A program made the position numbers and the translations under genes. The notes below the pieces were generated by a model that saw only the letters and a program-made list of their open reading frames with translations, was not told the DNA's origin and did no database searches. From assembly GCA_947455725.1 (NCBI GenBank), contig CANGPL010000020.1:1-42245 (forward strand): a DNA stretch of 42,245 nt. The letters are read 5' to 3'. The stretch's first letter is position 1, and every line of letters starts with the position of its first letter. Origin of the DNA: Hyphomicrobiales bacterium. Lineage in GTDB: Bacteria; Pseudomonadota; Alphaproteobacteria; Rhizobiales; Beijerinckiaceae. Of this stretch, positions 23,936 through 33,820 are shown piece by piece.

Positions 23936-24081
23936 GGGGGAAGGTGTCTGCGGAGCAGACGGATGAGGGTCTGATGTTTGAATGATTAATACAATATGTT
24001 CGGCTCTTAAGCGCATAACGGATAACCATTAGAACCTCATCCGTCGCGTCCCGCGACACCTTCTCCTTCAAGGAGAAGGGT
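23922..24081. repeat. Composite palindromic intergenic repeat, copy 1
   Basis: Two arms in inverted orientation, each with two hairpins, flank an AT-rich core. Left arm: CCTTCCCCCTGAGGGGGAAGG (23924-23944), then GTCTGCGGAGCAGAC, then GGATGAGG. Right arm (24031-24080) is the inverse: CCTCATCC, GTCGCGTCCCGCGAC, then CCTTCTCC..GGAGAAGG. Elements of this form are common in Rhizobiales genomes. Copy 2 is at 37268-37430. Confidence 0.85.
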
Positions 24082-24111
24082 CAATAATGGCTAAAAGTTG
24101 TTCCCAACCCC

Positions 24112-24741
24112 TCACTTCGTCCCATACATCCGGTCGCCCGCATCGCCCAAGCCTGGTACGATATAACCGTGGTCGTTCAGATGGCTATCAATCGCAGCCG
24201 TCCACACCGGCACATCGGGATGGGCGGTGGTGAATTTGGCGATGCCTTCGGGGGCGGCGAGCAGGCAGACGAAGCGCAAATCGGTCACACCGCGAGCTTT
24301 GAGGCGGTCAACGGCTGCGATGGCGGAATTGGCGGTGGCGAGCATCGGGTCCATCACGATGACCATGCGCTCAGCGACATCGCTTGGCGCTTTGAAATAA
24401 TACTCGACGGCGGTGAGCGTTTCAGGATCGCGATAGAGCCCGATATGGGCGACGCGGGCGGAGGGGACGAGGTTGAGCATCCCGTCTAAAAAGCCGACAC
24501 CCGCGCGCAAGATGGGCGCAAAGACGAGCTTTTTGCCGGCGATCATCGGCTTCATGGTTTTCTCGAGTGGTGTTTCGACTTCGACAAGCTCGAGTGGCAA
24601 ATCGCGCGTGACTTCATAGGCGAGCAACATGCCGATTTCGTTGAGCAGCTGGCGGAAATTGGTTGTCGAACGGTTTTTATCCCGCATCAAGGTTAGCTTG
24701 TGCTGGACGAGTGGATGATCGACGACGGTTACGCCTTGCAT
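24112..24741 (-). CDS. upp: Uracil phosphoribosyltransferase
   Basis: Upp makes UMP from uracil and PRPP in pyrimidine salvage. From ATG 24741 the protein has 209 residues, the usual size; CGAGG sits five bases upstream and the longer frame to 24813 is not needed. Family blocks are [46 protein letters not shown] and the C-terminal [14 protein letters not shown]. The PRPP loop reads [10 protein letters not shown], where many homologues have Gly at the second Ala; probably a tolerated variant. It lies 120 bases after deoB on the same strand. Confidence 0.96.
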   Translation of the reverse strand: MQGVTVVDHPLVQHKLTLMRDKNRSTTNFRQLLNEIGMLLAYEVTRDLPLELVEVETPLEKTMKPMIAGKKLVFAPILRAGVGFLDGMLNLVPSARVAHIGLYRDPETLTAVEYYFKAPSDVAERMVIVMDPMLATANSAIAAVDRLKARGVTDLRFVCLLAAPEGIAKFTTAHPDVPVWTAAIDSHLNDHGYIVPGLGDAGDRMYGTK

Positions 24742-24861
24742 GATGGCCTCGCGGTAATTTTTGACTTCGTCGAGTTTAGGCCGGATGGGACGCGATGACG
24801 ATCCGCAATTCACGCATGGATGCGCGGTAGTGGGTGTTTTCCACGTAAATTGTGGGCCGGT

Positions 24862-26076
24862 TTAAAACCATCCCTTACCTTGTGCGCCGTTTGGCAGGCT
24901 GAGCCATTGTGCGACGCTCTCGCCGATATCGGCGAAGCTTTGGCGGCTGCCCAGCGCGCGCGGTTCAAGCCCCGGGCCGAAGCAGAGGATGGGGACCTGC
25001 TCGCGCGTGTGATCCGTGCCCGTCCATGTCGGGTCATTGCCGTGATCGGCGGTGAGGATGACGAGGTCGCCGGGTTTGAGCTTGGCCTCTAGCTCGGGCA
25101 GGCGGCGGTCGAATGCTTCAAGGCACGCGGCATAGCCCGCAACGTCGCGCCGGTGGCCGAACTCGGAATCGAAATCAACGAAATTGGCAAACAGCAAACC
25201 GCCATCAGCGAGGCGGTCGATTTCGGGCAGCATGGCATCAAACAGCGCCATATTGCCATTGGCTTTGACTTCGCGGCCGGTGTTGCGATGCGTGAAAATA
25301 TCGCCGATTTTACCGATGGTGGCGATATCGCGTTGTGCAGCCGCCGCGCGGTCTAAAATTGTATTGTCCGGCGGCGGAATAGCAAAGTCTTTACGGTTAC
25401 CGGTGCGGTGAAACCCTTCCTTTTCGCTGCCGATAAAAGGCCGCGCGATGACACGACCGATTTTGAGCGGATCGACATGGCGACGCACCAAACGGCAAAG
25501 GGCGTAAAGAGTGTCGAGACCAAACGTTTCTTCATGGGCTGCGATTTGTAAAACGCTATCGGCAGAGGTGTAGAAGATAGGCTTGCCGCTTGCGACATGT
25601 TCTTGGCCAAGCGCTTCGATGATGGCGGTGCCCGAGGCGTGGCAATCGCCCAAAATGCCCGGTAGCTTTGCTTCCGTTATGATGGCGTTGATGAGCTCGG
25701 GCGGAAAGGAATTTTTTGTTTTGGTGAAATAGCCGAAGATAAAATCGGCAGGAGAACCTGCAATTTCCCAATGGCCGGATACGGTATCTTTGCCTTTTGA
25801 GGTTTCTTTCGCATAGCCCCATTGGCCGCGTATGGTCGATGAGGCAATAGGAAGCTCTGTGCCGGTTGAGGCTTTGCAAACTTCCTTTAAACCAAGGGAG
25901 TCGAGGAAGGGCAGGGCAAGCGGGCCAGCACGTAAACCGGCACGATCGCCCAAGCCTTTCGCGCAGTCGCGCGCGATATGGCCGAGCGTGTTTGAACCGT
26001 CATCACCATAAGCAGGGGCATCGGCTGCGCCGCCGCAACCGACTGAATCCATGACGATGAGAAAAGCGCGGGCCAT
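24862..26076 (-). CDS. deoB: Phosphopentomutase
   Basis: DeoB interconverts ribose (or deoxyribose) 1-phosphate and 5-phosphate, linking nucleoside breakdown to sugar metabolism. The 404-residue protein belongs to the alkaline phosphatase superfamily. Metal and phosphate-site motifs are seen in [56 protein letters not shown] and [12 protein letters not shown](W)[11 protein letters not shown] 26076 has AGGA six bases upstream; the longer frame overlaps the upstream gene. Together with upp it forms a nucleoside salvage pair. Confidence 0.97.
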   Translation of the reverse strand: MARAFLIVMDSVGCGGAADAPAYGDDGSNTLGHIARDCAKGLGDRAGLRAGPLALPFLDSLGLKEVCKASTGTELPIASSTIRGQWGYAKETSKGKDTVSGHWEIAGSPADFIFGYFTKTKNSFPPELINAIITEAKLPGILGDCHASGTAIIEALGQEHVASGKPIFYTSADSVLQIAAHEETFGLDTLYALCRLVRRHVDPLKIGRVIARPFIGSEKEGFHRTGNRKDFAIPPPDNTILDRAAAAQRDIATIGKIGDIFTHRNTGREVKANGNMALFDAMLPEIDRLADGGLLFANFVDFDSEFGHRRDVAGYAACLEAFDRRLPELEAKLKPGDLVILTADHGNDPTWTGTDHTREQVPILCFGPGLEPRALGSRQSFADIGESVAQWLSLPNGAQGKGWF

Positions 26077-26084
26077 AGGATGTC

Positions 26085-26918
26085 CTATGCTTTCGGCTTT
26101 AAAAGGCCGTCGGCCAAGATATGCCAACTGGCTTCATCCGTTGCACATAAGAGGCCGCCGGTGAAAAGATTAGGTTTATACGCACTGCCGTCAAACCGCG
26201 CCGAATAGCCGCCCGCCTCGCGATGGATAAGCCAACCGGCGGCGTGATCCCATGGCATGAGTTTGTTGTAGAGCACGAAATGCGTGTGGCCCGACGCAAC
26301 GAGGCGATATTCATGCGCCGCGCAGCGCAAGCTTGCACTGGCTGAAAGCTGCGCCATATTGGTACACAGCGTGGAACGAAGCGGCTCCGCAAGATAACCC
26401 CATGAGACACCGCCGACCATCTCGTTAAGCGGTACGGGATTGGCCACCTTCATATCGCGGCGTTGACCATTGAGTGTTTCAAACCATGCGCCTTCACCGC
26501 GTAGCGCGATGGCCCAATCTTCGCCCATCGGATCATAGATAAGGCCAGCGATGACTTCGCCGCGGCTGATGACCGAGGCCATGACGCCAAAAAGCGGAAG
26601 CCCTGCCGCGAAATTAGCGGTGCCATCGACGGGATCGAGAATAAAGAGCAGCTGTGGTTCAGCGACGCTGTTGAGGAGCGATGGGTCAGCAGCGGTCGCC
26701 TCTTCACCGATCACGGCGCAACCCGGAAAGGTTTCTTTCAGCCTTGCGGTAAGAAGGCATTCTGCGGCTTCATCCGCATCGGTTACGAGATCAGTCGCAG
26801 ACGATTTTTGCCGCACTTGTCCTTCCGTGAGTGTGCGAAAACGCGGCATGATTTCAGCGATCGCCGCTTCACGCAAAAGGGCTGCGACGGTTAGGGCGTC
26901 TTGCGTCGTGAATGTCAT
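26085..26918 (-). CDS. Inositol monophosphatase family protein
   Basis: A 277-residue Mg2+-dependent, Li+-sensitive type sugar phosphatase. The three metal-site motifs are present: [26 protein letters not shown] and, near the C-terminus, [27 protein letters not shown] precedes them. The substrate could be inositol phosphate, histidinol phosphate, a fructose bisphosphate or 3'-phosphoadenosine 5'-phosphate; sequence alone does not decide. The ATG at 26918 follows the yejF stop by four bases with AGGA about 10 bases upstream, so it is probably the next cistron. The longer frame to 27050 overlaps yejF and is unlikely. Confidence 0.93.
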   Translation of the reverse strand: MTFTTQDALTVAALLREAAIAEIMPRFRTLTEGQVRQKSSATDLVTDADEAAECLLTARLKETFPGCAVIGEEATAADPSLLNSVAEPQLLFILDPVDGTANFAAGLPLFGVMASVISRGEVIAGLIYDPMGEDWAIALRGEGAWFETLNGQRRDMKVANPVPLNEMVGGVSWGYLAEPLRSTLCTNMAQLSASASLRCAAHEYRLVASGHTHFVLYNKLMPWDHAAGWLIHREAGGYSARFDGSAYKPNLFTGGLLCATDEASWHILADGLLKPKA

Positions 26919-26922
26919 ATCA

Positions 26923-28545
26923 TCATTGTCCTTGTGTCCCATCGCGGTGGAAGGCTGCCGCAAAAAGTGTTTTGGTATAATCCGTTTGTGGCGAAGCGAA
27001 GAGTTGGTCTGCTGGCCCCTCTTCCACAACTTGGCCCTCGCGCATGACAATCACATGATTGGCAAGCGCTTTAACGACTTTTAGATCGTGGCTGATGAAG
27101 AGATAAGCGAGATTGCGACGGCGTTGCAAATCCCGCAACAGGTCAACAATTTGCGCTTGCACGGACATATCGAGCGCGGAAGTTGGCTCATCGAGTACGA
27201 TGAATTTTGGGTTGAGTACCACAGCGCGTGCAATGGCGATGCGTTGGCGTTGCCCGCCGGAAAATTCATGCGGGTAACGGTCCATGGTTTTGGGATCAAG
27301 GCCGACATCGAGCAGAGCTTGGGCTACGATCTCGCGGCGTTGTTCGAGGCTTAGGCTGGCGTTTTGAACTTCTAATCCTTCACCTACAATATCGGCAATG
27401 GAAAGGCGCGGAGAGAGCGAGCCGTAAGGGTCTTGAAACACGATTTGTAAATCGCGGCGAAGAGGCCGCATGGCGTTTGAATTCACGCCATTAATGCGTT
27501 TGCCGAGATAGGCAATCGGCCCTTCTGACGCAATGAGCCGCAACATGGCAAGCCCCAAAGTGGTTTTGCCTGAGCCTGACTCGCCTACAACACCGACGGT
27601 TTCACCGGCCCGAATGCGAAGCGTGACGCCATCCACGGCTTTGACAAATCCGACGGTCTTTTTGAAAAAGCCGCGCTTGATGGGAAACCATACTTTAAGC
27701 GCATCCGCACGCATCACTTCGGGTGCGCCGGCTTCTACGCTATGGGGCGCGCCTTTTGGCTCGGCGGCTAAAAGCTTTTGCGTGTAAGGGTGTTGGGGAG
27801 ACGCGAAAATATTGGCGACCTTGCCTTGCTCGACAATCTTCCCATGCGTCATCACACACACACGATCGACAATGGCGCGGACAATGCCGAGATCATGCGT
27901 AATGAAAAGCATCGCCATGCCACGGCGGTGTTGGATCTCTTTGAGAAGCCGCAAGATTTGCGCTTGAACGGTAACATCAAGCGCGGTGGTTGGCTCATCC
28001 GCAATCAGCAAATCGGGTTCATTGGCAAGCGCCATGGCAATCATCACGCGTTGGCGTTGTCCGCCTGATAGCTGGTGCGGATAGGCATCAAGCCTATTGG
28101 CGGCATCGCGAATGCCGACTTCTTCGAGCAATTCGAGGATGCGCTTTTTAGCCCGCTCACCGGTCAGACCTTTATGCAGCGAAAGAATTTCGCCGATTTG
28201 CTTTTCGATGGTGTGGAGTGGATTAAGCGAGGTCATGGGTTCTTGAAACACCATGGTAATCGCATTGCCGCGCACTTTGCGAAGGGCAGGCTCATCCGCC
28301 GTCATCAAATCCTCGCCTTTAAACAGGATTTGACCAGATGGATGCGATGCAGGTGGATAGGATAACAGTTTTAAAATAGAAAGCGCGGTGACGGATTTAC
28401 CGGAACCTGACTCGCCTACAAGTGCTAGCGTTTCACCCTTCGAGATGTCGAACGAAACATCATCAACCGCAAGCGTCTGCTGCCCGCCTTGAGCGAAGGC
28501 GACGGAGAGGTTGGTGACGCTCAGGAGAGGGAAGGAACTACTCAC
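26923..28545 (-). CDS. yejF: Peptide ABC transporter, fused double ATP-binding subunit
   Basis: A 540-residue protein with two complete ABC ATPase domains in one chain, as in YejF. Domain 1 has Walker A GESGSGKS, signature LSGGQRQRV and Walker [13 protein letters not shown]; domain 2 has [17 protein letters not shown] and [12 protein letters not shown]. Each is followed by the oligopeptide-type C-terminal HPYTQKLL or QTDYTKTLF motif. It powers import by YejB/YejE of peptides bound by YejA. The GTG start overlaps the yejE TGA by four bases (GTGA). In Brucella and E. coli this system is tied to peptide uptake, microcin C entry and resistance to antimicrobial peptides. Confidence 0.95.
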   Translation of the reverse strand: MSSSFPLLSVTNLSVAFAQGGQQTLAVDDVSFDISKGETLALVGESGSGKSVTALSILKLLSYPPASHPSGQILFKGEDLMTADEPALRKVRGNAITMVFQEPMTSLNPLHTIEKQIGEILSLHKGLTGERAKKRILELLEEVGIRDAANRLDAYPHQLSGGQRQRVMIAMALANEPDLLIADEPTTALDVTVQAQILRLLKEIQHRRGMAMLFITHDLGIVRAIVDRVCVMTHGKIVEQGKVANIFASPQHPYTQKLLAAEPKGAPHSVEAGAPEVMRADALKVWFPIKRGFFKKTVGFVKAVDGVTLRIRAGETVGVVGESGSGKTTLGLAMLRLIASEGPIAYLGKRINGVNSNAMRPLRRDLQIVFQDPYGSLSPRLSIADIVGEGLEVQNASLSLEQRREIVAQALLDVGLDPKTMDRYPHEFSGGQRQRIAIARAVVLNPKFIVLDEPTSALDMSVQAQIVDLLRDLQRRRNLAYLFISHDLKVVKALANHVIVMREGQVVEEGPADQLFASPQTDYTKTLFAAAFHRDGTQGQ

Positions 28546-29684
28546 GAAAATGTCTTTCTCGGATCAAACGCATCGCGTACTGCCTCACCGGCAAAGATCA
28601 AGAGCGAGAGCATGACGGCTATCACCATAAAGCCCGTGAGCCCCAGCCAAGGTGCGGCGATATTGGCTTTGCCTTGGAGCAGCAATTCGCCCAGCGAGGG
28701 TGAGCCCGGGGGGAGGCCAAAGCCAAGAAAATCAAGCGAGGTGAGCGTGGTGATCGAGCCGTTTAAGATAAAGGGCAGGAAGGTGAGGGTGGCGACCATT
28801 GCATTGGGCAGCACGTGCCGCCACATGATACGGGCATTGGAAAGGCCAAGCGCGCGGGCGGCGCGGACATAGTCGAAATTACGGGCGCGCAAAAATTCGG
28901 CGCGTACGACATGGACGAGCGCTACCCATGAGAAGAGTAGTAAAATGCCGAGTAGCGTGAAGAAGCTTGGCTGGAAGAAATTGGACAGAATCATCAGCAA
29001 ATAAAGCGAAGGGATGGCGGACCAGATTTCAATGAAGCGCTGGAAATAGAGATCGATCATCCCGCCGAAATAGCCTTGAATGGCGCCGGCAAAAATGCCG
29101 ATGACGGAGGAGATGGCGGCAAGAATAAGCCCGAACAAAACGGAGATACGGAATCCATAAATGATGCGAGCCAAGACGTCGCGGCCGCCATCATCGGTAC
29201 CGAGCCAATTCCATTCGAGATCGGCGCAGCGCGATCCTCCCGTGCGTTGGGCGATTTTGGCGCAGACGGAATCTTTTTGCAGCCATGTCGGTGGGGCCGG
29301 CGCGGGGCTTGGTAGATCGAGATTGATCGTGTTGGAGGCAAAGCGAATGATCGGCCATATAGCAAAGCCGTGCGCGTCGATCTCATCGCGGATAACCGGA
29401 TCGCGATAATCGGTTTCGGCTAAGAAGCCGCCGAATTTTCCTTCCGGATAATCGATGAAGATTGGGACCAGAATCTCGCCTTTATAAGAAACGAGGATGG
29501 GCCGATCATTGGCGATGAATTCGGCGAATAGGCAGACGATAAAGAGGACTAGAAAAATCCAGAGCGACCAGAAGCCGCGTCGATTGGCTTTAAAATTTTG
29601 CATGCGCCGCGCATTAATAGGCGAGAGGCGTAGCAAGCCTTTGGACGGGAGTGGCGGGGCGAGATTGGATGCAGCGTCGGTCAT
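28542..29684 (-). CDS. yejE: Peptide ABC transporter permease
   Basis: Inner-membrane permease of the DppC/OppC type, 380 residues. It has an N-terminal helix (FWSLWIFLVLFIVCLFAEFIA), a long periplasmic loop with WNWLGTDDGGRDVLARIIYG, five further helices, and the cytoplasmic EAA-like loop RAARALGLSNARIMWRHVLPNA that contacts the ATPase. YejE proteins have this enlarged loop compared with DppC. The ATG at 29684 lies four bases after the yejB stop, with GAGGTG inside the end of yejB. Confidence 0.95.
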   Translation of the reverse strand: MTDAASNLAPPLPSKGLLRLSPINARRMQNFKANRRGFWSLWIFLVLFIVCLFAEFIANDRPILVSYKGEILVPIFIDYPEGKFGGFLAETDYRDPVIRDEIDAHGFAIWPIIRFASNTINLDLPSPAPAPPTWLQKDSVCAKIAQRTGGSRCADLEWNWLGTDDGGRDVLARIIYGFRISVLFGLILAAISSVIGIFAGAIQGYFGGMIDLYFQRFIEIWSAIPSLYLLMILSNFFQPSFFTLLGILLLFSWVALVHVVRAEFLRARNFDYVRAARALGLSNARIMWRHVLPNAMVATLTFLPFILNGSITTLTSLDFLGFGLPPGSPSLGELLLQGKANIAAPWLGLTGFMVIAVMLSLLIFAGEAVRDAFDPRKTFS

Positions 29685-29688
29685 GCCA

Positions 29689-30813
29689 CTACACCTCGCG
29701 CGTTTCGAAATCGATGCGCGGATCAACCCACGTATAGACCAGATCCGATAAGAGATTCACGAAAAGACCTAAAAGCGAGAAAATATAAAGCGTTGAAAAC
29801 ACCACGGCATAATCACGGTTAACGATGGATTCAAACGAGAGAAGGCCTAAGCCATCAAGCGAGAAAACCGTTTCAATGAGCAGGGAGCCCGCAAAAAACG
29901 CGCTGATGAAGGCGCCGGGAAAGCCTGCGATGACAATCAGCATTGCGTTGCGAAAGACATGGCCATAGAGCACTTGCGTTTCGGTTAAGCCCTTCATACG
30001 GGCGGTGAGCACATATTGTTTACGGATTTCATCGAGGAATGAATTTTTGGTGAGTAGCGTTGAAGTGGCAAAAGCACCGAGTGCCATCGAGAGAATGGGC
30101 AGCGTGAGATGGCGCGCGTAATCAAGCGCTTTGGCATACCAAGGTAGTGTTGCGAAATTATCGGATACTAAACCACGTAAGGGGAAGAAAGGCGCGAGTG
30201 ACGAGCCTTCGCCGAATAAAATAATCAAGAGAATGGCGAATAAAAAGCCCGGGATTGCATAGCCGATAATGACGACGGCAGACGTCCACGTGTCAAAACG
30301 AGATCCGTCAGAGATCGCTTTGCGGATCCCGAGCGGAATTGAGATGATGTACGATAGCAGCGTCATCCAAAGTCCGAGCGAAATGGAGACGGGGAGCTTT
30401 TCTTTGATCAGTTGTAGAATGGAAACATCCCGGAAATAGCTTTTGCCGAAATCGAAGCGAAGATAATTCCACAGCATTCTAACGAAGCGCTCGGGCGCAG
30501 GTTTATCGAAACCGAATTGTGCTTCGAGTTGTTTGATGAATTTTGGATCAAGCCCCTGTGCACCACGATATTTCGATGAGCCGCCTTCCATCGCGCCGCC
30601 ACCGGGTTGGCTCTGACTGGTTGCTGAAAAATCGCCGCCTGCACTGCCCGAGATGCGCGCCGTGGCCGATGAGTCCGCACCTTGCTGCAATTGCGCGATG
30701 ATGCGCTCGACTGGTCCGCCTGGGGCAAATTGCACCACGACAAAAGAGACGAGCATAATCCCGAACAAAGTCGGGATCATGAGCAAAACGCGGCGCAGGA
30801 TATAAGCGAGCAT
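29689..30813 (-). CDS. yejB: Peptide ABC transporter permease
   Basis: DppB/OppB-type permease, 374 residues. The usual N-terminus [23 protein letters not shown] is followed by [10 protein letters not shown], a Gly/Ser-rich insert (about 45-85) typical of YejB, then [11 protein letters not shown] and the remaining helices. The EAA loop is [21 protein letters not shown], ending in the usual [13 protein letters not shown] region. The ATG is three bases after the yejA stop, so translation is closely coupled. Confidence 0.95.
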   Translation of the reverse strand: MLAYILRRVLLMIPTLFGIMLVSFVVVQFAPGGPVERIIAQLQQGADSSATARISGSAGGDFSATSQSQPGGGAMEGGSSKYRGAQGLDPKFIKQLEAQFGFDKPAPERFVRMLWNYLRFDFGKSYFRDVSILQLIKEKLPVSISLGLWMTLLSYIISIPLGIRKAISDGSRFDTWTSAVVIIGYAIPGFLFAILLIILFGEGSSLAPFFPLRGLVSDNFATLPWYAKALDYARHLTLPILSMALGAFATSTLLTKNSFLDEIRKQYVLTARMKGLTETQVLYGHVFRNAMLIVIAGFPGAFISAFFAGSLLIETVFSLDGLGLLSFESIVNRDYAVVFSTLYIFSLLGLFVNLLSDLVYTWVDPRIDFETREV

Positions 30814-30816
30814 GAA

Positions 30817-32673
30817 TTAATTAGCCTTAGCCGTTTTGGCAGCTTTATCTGCGTCATACCACCAGATCGTCGGGAAGGCGGAGGCGCCATATTCGGGCAT
30901 TTTGTCGGGGTGCGAGAAACGGTTCCAGCGCGCGGTGCGCGAGAAGCCATAGGTCCATTGCGGGACGACGTAGTCATGGGCGAGCAGTACGCGATCAAGC
31001 GCATGGGTTGCCGCGATCAGTTCCTCGCGGCTTTTCGCGAAGATCACGCGATCAATCAGCGCATCTATGCCTGCATCTTTGATACCGATTGTGTTGCGTG
31101 AGCCTTTCACATCAGCCGCAGCGGAGCCCCAGAATTCGCGCTGCTCATTGCCGGGGGAAAGCGACTCGCCCCAAAGATCGGTGGTGATGTCGTAATCAAA
31201 ATCGCGCATGCGCTCTTCATATTGCGAAGGATCAACCACGCGGACATTGACGGTAATGCCGAGACGCTCGAGCGATGGCTTCCAGAACAGCAAAATGCGC
31301 TCGAACGTTGGGTCATCGGCCAAGAGTTCAATCGCCAAAGGCTCATTCGTCTTGGTGTTGAGACGCTTGCCGGATTTGATCTCCCAGCCTGCTTCTTTCA
31401 ACAAGCGATCGGCCTCTTTCAAATTGTCACGAACCGCTTGTGGGTTACCATTGATCGGGTTTTGATAGGGCGTTGTGAAAATGCTTTCAGGAATTTTATC
31501 TTTCACACTGTCGAGAATGTCTTTTTCAAGACCTGTAGGCAAGCCGGAAGAGGCAAGCTCGGTACCTTCGTAATAGGATGCAATGCGTTTATAGGCACCG
31601 AAAAAGACCGTTTTGTTCATCTCTTCAAAATCGAAGGCGAGGTTGAGGGCGCGCCGTACGCGCTGGTCTTTGAATTTGTCGCGCCGCAGATTCATAATGA
31701 AACCCTGCATGCGACCGGAAGCACGCTCGGCAAATTCTTCGCGGATCACGCGGCCATCTTTAACAGCTGGAAAATCATAGGCCGTTGCCCAGTTTTTAGA
31801 GCTGTTTTCTAGCCGAAAATCATAGGCATCACCTTTCAGCCCTTCGAGCTGAACGGTGGTATCGCGGAAATATTCAAAGCGCATTTCATCGAAATTATTG
31901 GTACCAATATTAACAGGCAAATCCTTGCCCCAATAATTGGCAACACGTTCTAAGACGATGTTGCGTCCTGCATTAAAAGATTTCACGCGGTAAGGCCCCG
32001 AGCCGAGTGGTGGCTCAAGCGTTGTTTCTTTGATGTTGCGCGGTTTGCCGTCTTGCCCGTTACCTTCCCACCAATGTTTTGGAAGGATCGCGAATTGCCC
32101 GACGATTTGCGGTAACTCCCGATTGCCGGGTGCATCAAAGGTAAATGTTACGTCGCGCTCACCGGTCTTTGCGGCCTTGGCGACGTGTTCGAAATAAAAC
32201 GCATATTGCGGGCTATTGGCTTTGAGCGCTTCAAAAGAAAAAATCACATCTTCCGGCGTGACAGGCTGGCCATCTTGCCATTTCGCGTTCGCGCGCAAGC
32301 GATAGGTAACGGAAGCAAAATCGGGCGGGAAAGTTAGGCCTTCTGCGAGCAACCCATAGGCGGTTGAGACTTCATCGAGCGAGTTGGAAAGAAGCGTTTC
32401 ATAAACAGAGCCGATGCCCGCGGCCAGTTGGCCCTTTACGCCTGCAACGACGAGGTTGAAATTATCAAAACTGCCATTGGCAGCCAGGCGGACGGTGCCG
32501 CCTTTGGGCGCGTCTGGGTTTACATAGTCGAAATGCTTGAAATCGGCCGCGTATTTGGGCTCGCCCATCAGCGATACGGCGTGACGCCATTTCGCCTCAT
32601 CGGCTTTGGCTGGCAAAAGAGCCGAACCCGTTAGAACCAAAGCAACCACACATCCAAGACCTAATCGCCGCAC
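30817..32673 (-). CDS. yejA: Periplasmic peptide-binding protein of the Yej transporter
   Basis: An SBP family 5 binding protein, 618 residues, with a signal peptide (about 1-24, cleaved near AKADEA). Landmarks are FDYVNPDAPKGGTVRLAANGSFDNFNL, ANAKWQDGQPVTPEDVIFSFE and the C-terminal region ALDRVLLAHDYVVPQWTYG, all as in YejA. It delivers peptides to YejB/YejE. Translation starts at GTG 32673 with GGAG eight bases upstream. It is the first gene of yejA-B-E-F, and its promoter must lie in or before the repeat-bearing spacer up to 32882; none is clear by eye. Confidence 0.94.
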   Translation of the reverse strand: MRRLGLGCVVALVLTGSALLPAKADEAKWRHAVSLMGEPKYAADFKHFDYVNPDAPKGGTVRLAANGSFDNFNLVVAGVKGQLAAGIGSVYETLLSNSLDEVSTAYGLLAEGLTFPPDFASVTYRLRANAKWQDGQPVTPEDVIFSFEALKANSPQYAFYFEHVAKAAKTGERDVTFTFDAPGNRELPQIVGQFAILPKHWWEGNGQDGKPRNIKETTLEPPLGSGPYRVKSFNAGRNIVLERVANYWGKDLPVNIGTNNFDEMRFEYFRDTTVQLEGLKGDAYDFRLENSSKNWATAYDFPAVKDGRVIREEFAERASGRMQGFIMNLRRDKFKDQRVRRALNLAFDFEEMNKTVFFGAYKRIASYYEGTELASSGLPTGLEKDILDSVKDKIPESIFTTPYQNPINGNPQAVRDNLKEADRLLKEAGWEIKSGKRLNTKTNEPLAIELLADDPTFERILLFWKPSLERLGITVNVRVVDPSQYEERMRDFDYDITTDLWGESLSPGNEQREFWGSAAADVKGSRNTIGIKDAGIDALIDRVIFAKSREELIAATHALDRVLLAHDYVVPQWTYGFSRTARWNRFSHPDKMPEYGASAFPTIWWYDADKAAKTAKAN

Positions 32674-32742
32674 GAGCCATTCTCCGTGAATTGAGCGTTT
32701 GAAATGTGAACGAGAGCGATGATTCCGTCTATAGGTTACGAA

Positions 32743-32875
32743 ACGTCCTTCGACTCTCGCCTTTGGCGAGGCTCAGGATGAGGCACATGGATCATTACCT
32801 CATCATGAACCGAGCCCTAAGGTACGTGTCGAAATCGTGAGCCGGGCTGTAAGGCCCGTGTCGAACGACGATAAC
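32743..32875. repeat. Degenerate inverted intergenic repeat
   Basis: The spacer between yejA and recR holds CGTCCTTCGACTCTCGCC with a small CTCGCC-TTT-GGCGAG hairpin (32756-32770) and then CTCAGGATGAGG. The inverse, CCTCATCATGAACC..GAGCCGGGCT..GTGTCGAACGACG, follows after about 15 bases. The arms match only in parts. The motif CTTCGA..CTCAGGATGAGG is a familiar alphaproteobacterial intergenic repeat. It includes a second hairpin GGGC-TGTAA-GGCCC near 32844-32857. Confidence 0.7.
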
Positions 32876-32882
32876 CACGCCA

Positions 32883-33485
32883 TTATACGGCTGTGCGCTG
32901 GCGCATGGCTGCTGTTAGCGTGCCTTCATCCAAATAATCGAGCTCGCCGCCGACGGGCACGCCATGGGCGAGTTTTGTAACGGTGACCTCGTAGGGCGAG
33001 AGCAAATCCGTGATGTAATGGGCGGTGGTTTGGCCGTCGACTGTGGCGTTCAACGCCAGAATAACTTCCTTGATGCCGCCGGAAGCTACGCGCGCCACAA
33101 GGCCATCGAGGTTGAGATCCTTGGGGCCGATGCCATCCAGCGCCGCGAGTACGCCGCCGAGCACGTGATAGCGACCGGCCGTGGCACCTGCGCGCTCTAA
33201 TGCCCAAAGATCGGCGACATCTTCGACGACGATGAGCAGCGTATTGTCGCGCTTGGGATCCGAGCAGAGCGTGCAGGGTGATAGCGTGTCGATATTGCCG
33301 CAGGACTCGCAGACGAGAATGCGTTCGCGCGCGACCTGCATCGCATCCGCAAGCGGGCTTAAGATTTGCTCGCGCTTTTTAACGAGATGCAACGCCGCGC
33401 GCCGCGCCGAGCGTGGGCCGAGCCCTGGCAATTTCGCCAGAAGCTGAATGAGACGCTCAATTTCTGGACCGGTAACGGATGCCAT
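32883..33485 (-). CDS. recR: Recombination protein RecR
   Basis: RecR works with RecF and RecO to load RecA on gapped DNA. The 200-residue protein has the helix-hairpin-helix start [19 protein letters not shown], a zinc finger with C59, C62, C71 and C74 ([16 protein letters not shown]), a Toprim domain ([18 protein letters not shown]) and the C-terminal Walker-like stretch. Length is standard. Its ATG shares a base with the ybaB TAA (TAATG). dnaX-ybaB-recR is a classic operon. Confidence 0.97.
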   Translation of the reverse strand: MASVTGPEIERLIQLLAKLPGLGPRSARRAALHLVKKREQILSPLADAMQVARERILVCESCGNIDTLSPCTLCSDPKRDNTLLIVVEDVADLWALERAGATAGRYHVLGGVLAALDGIGPKDLNLDGLVARVASGGIKEVILALNATVDGQTTAHYITDLLSPYEVTVTKLAHGVPVGGELDYLDEGTLTAAMRQRTAV

Positions 33486-33805
33486 TAAAACAGTTTCATT
33501 CCTGGAGGAATGGGAAGCCCTGCGGTGAGCGCGCCCATCTTGTCCGCCATCAGCTTATCGCCTTTCGCGCGAGCGTCGTTGAGTGCTGCGACGAGTAGAT
33601 CTTCCAAAATGTCTTTTTCGTCTGCCTTTAAAAGGCTTTCATCAATGGTCACAGCTTTGGTTAAGCCTTTAACCGTCATGGTAACGGCAACGAGGCCACC
33701 GCCGGATTGCCCTGAGACTTCCATCTCATCAAGCTCGGCTTGAACTGCGCCGAGCTTTGATTGCATCTCCTGCACTTTTTTCATCATGCCGAACATGTCT
33801 TTCAC
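33485..33805 (-). CDS. YbaB/EbfC family nucleoid-associated protein
   Basis: A 106-residue DNA-binding protein of the YbaB/EbfC family, which forms tweezer-like dimers on DNA. It has the long N-terminal helix ([24 protein letters not shown]), the Gly-rich turn [14 protein letters not shown] and the C-terminal [12 protein letters not shown] that closes almost all members. It lies between dnaX (16 bases upstream) and recR (one-base overlap), its usual position. Confidence 0.96.
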   Translation of the reverse strand: MKDMFGMMKKVQEMQSKLGAVQAELDEMEVSGQSGGGLVAVTMTVKGLTKAVTIDESLLKADEKDILEDLLVAALNDARAKGDKLMADKMGALTAGLPIPPGMKLF

Positions 33806-33820
33806 TGGTCGTCTCCGTTT

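Noticed and set aside
24814-24861. Possible leader or small gene between deoB and upp
   Set aside because: No start with a ribosome site and no stable hairpin; just an ordinary spacer.
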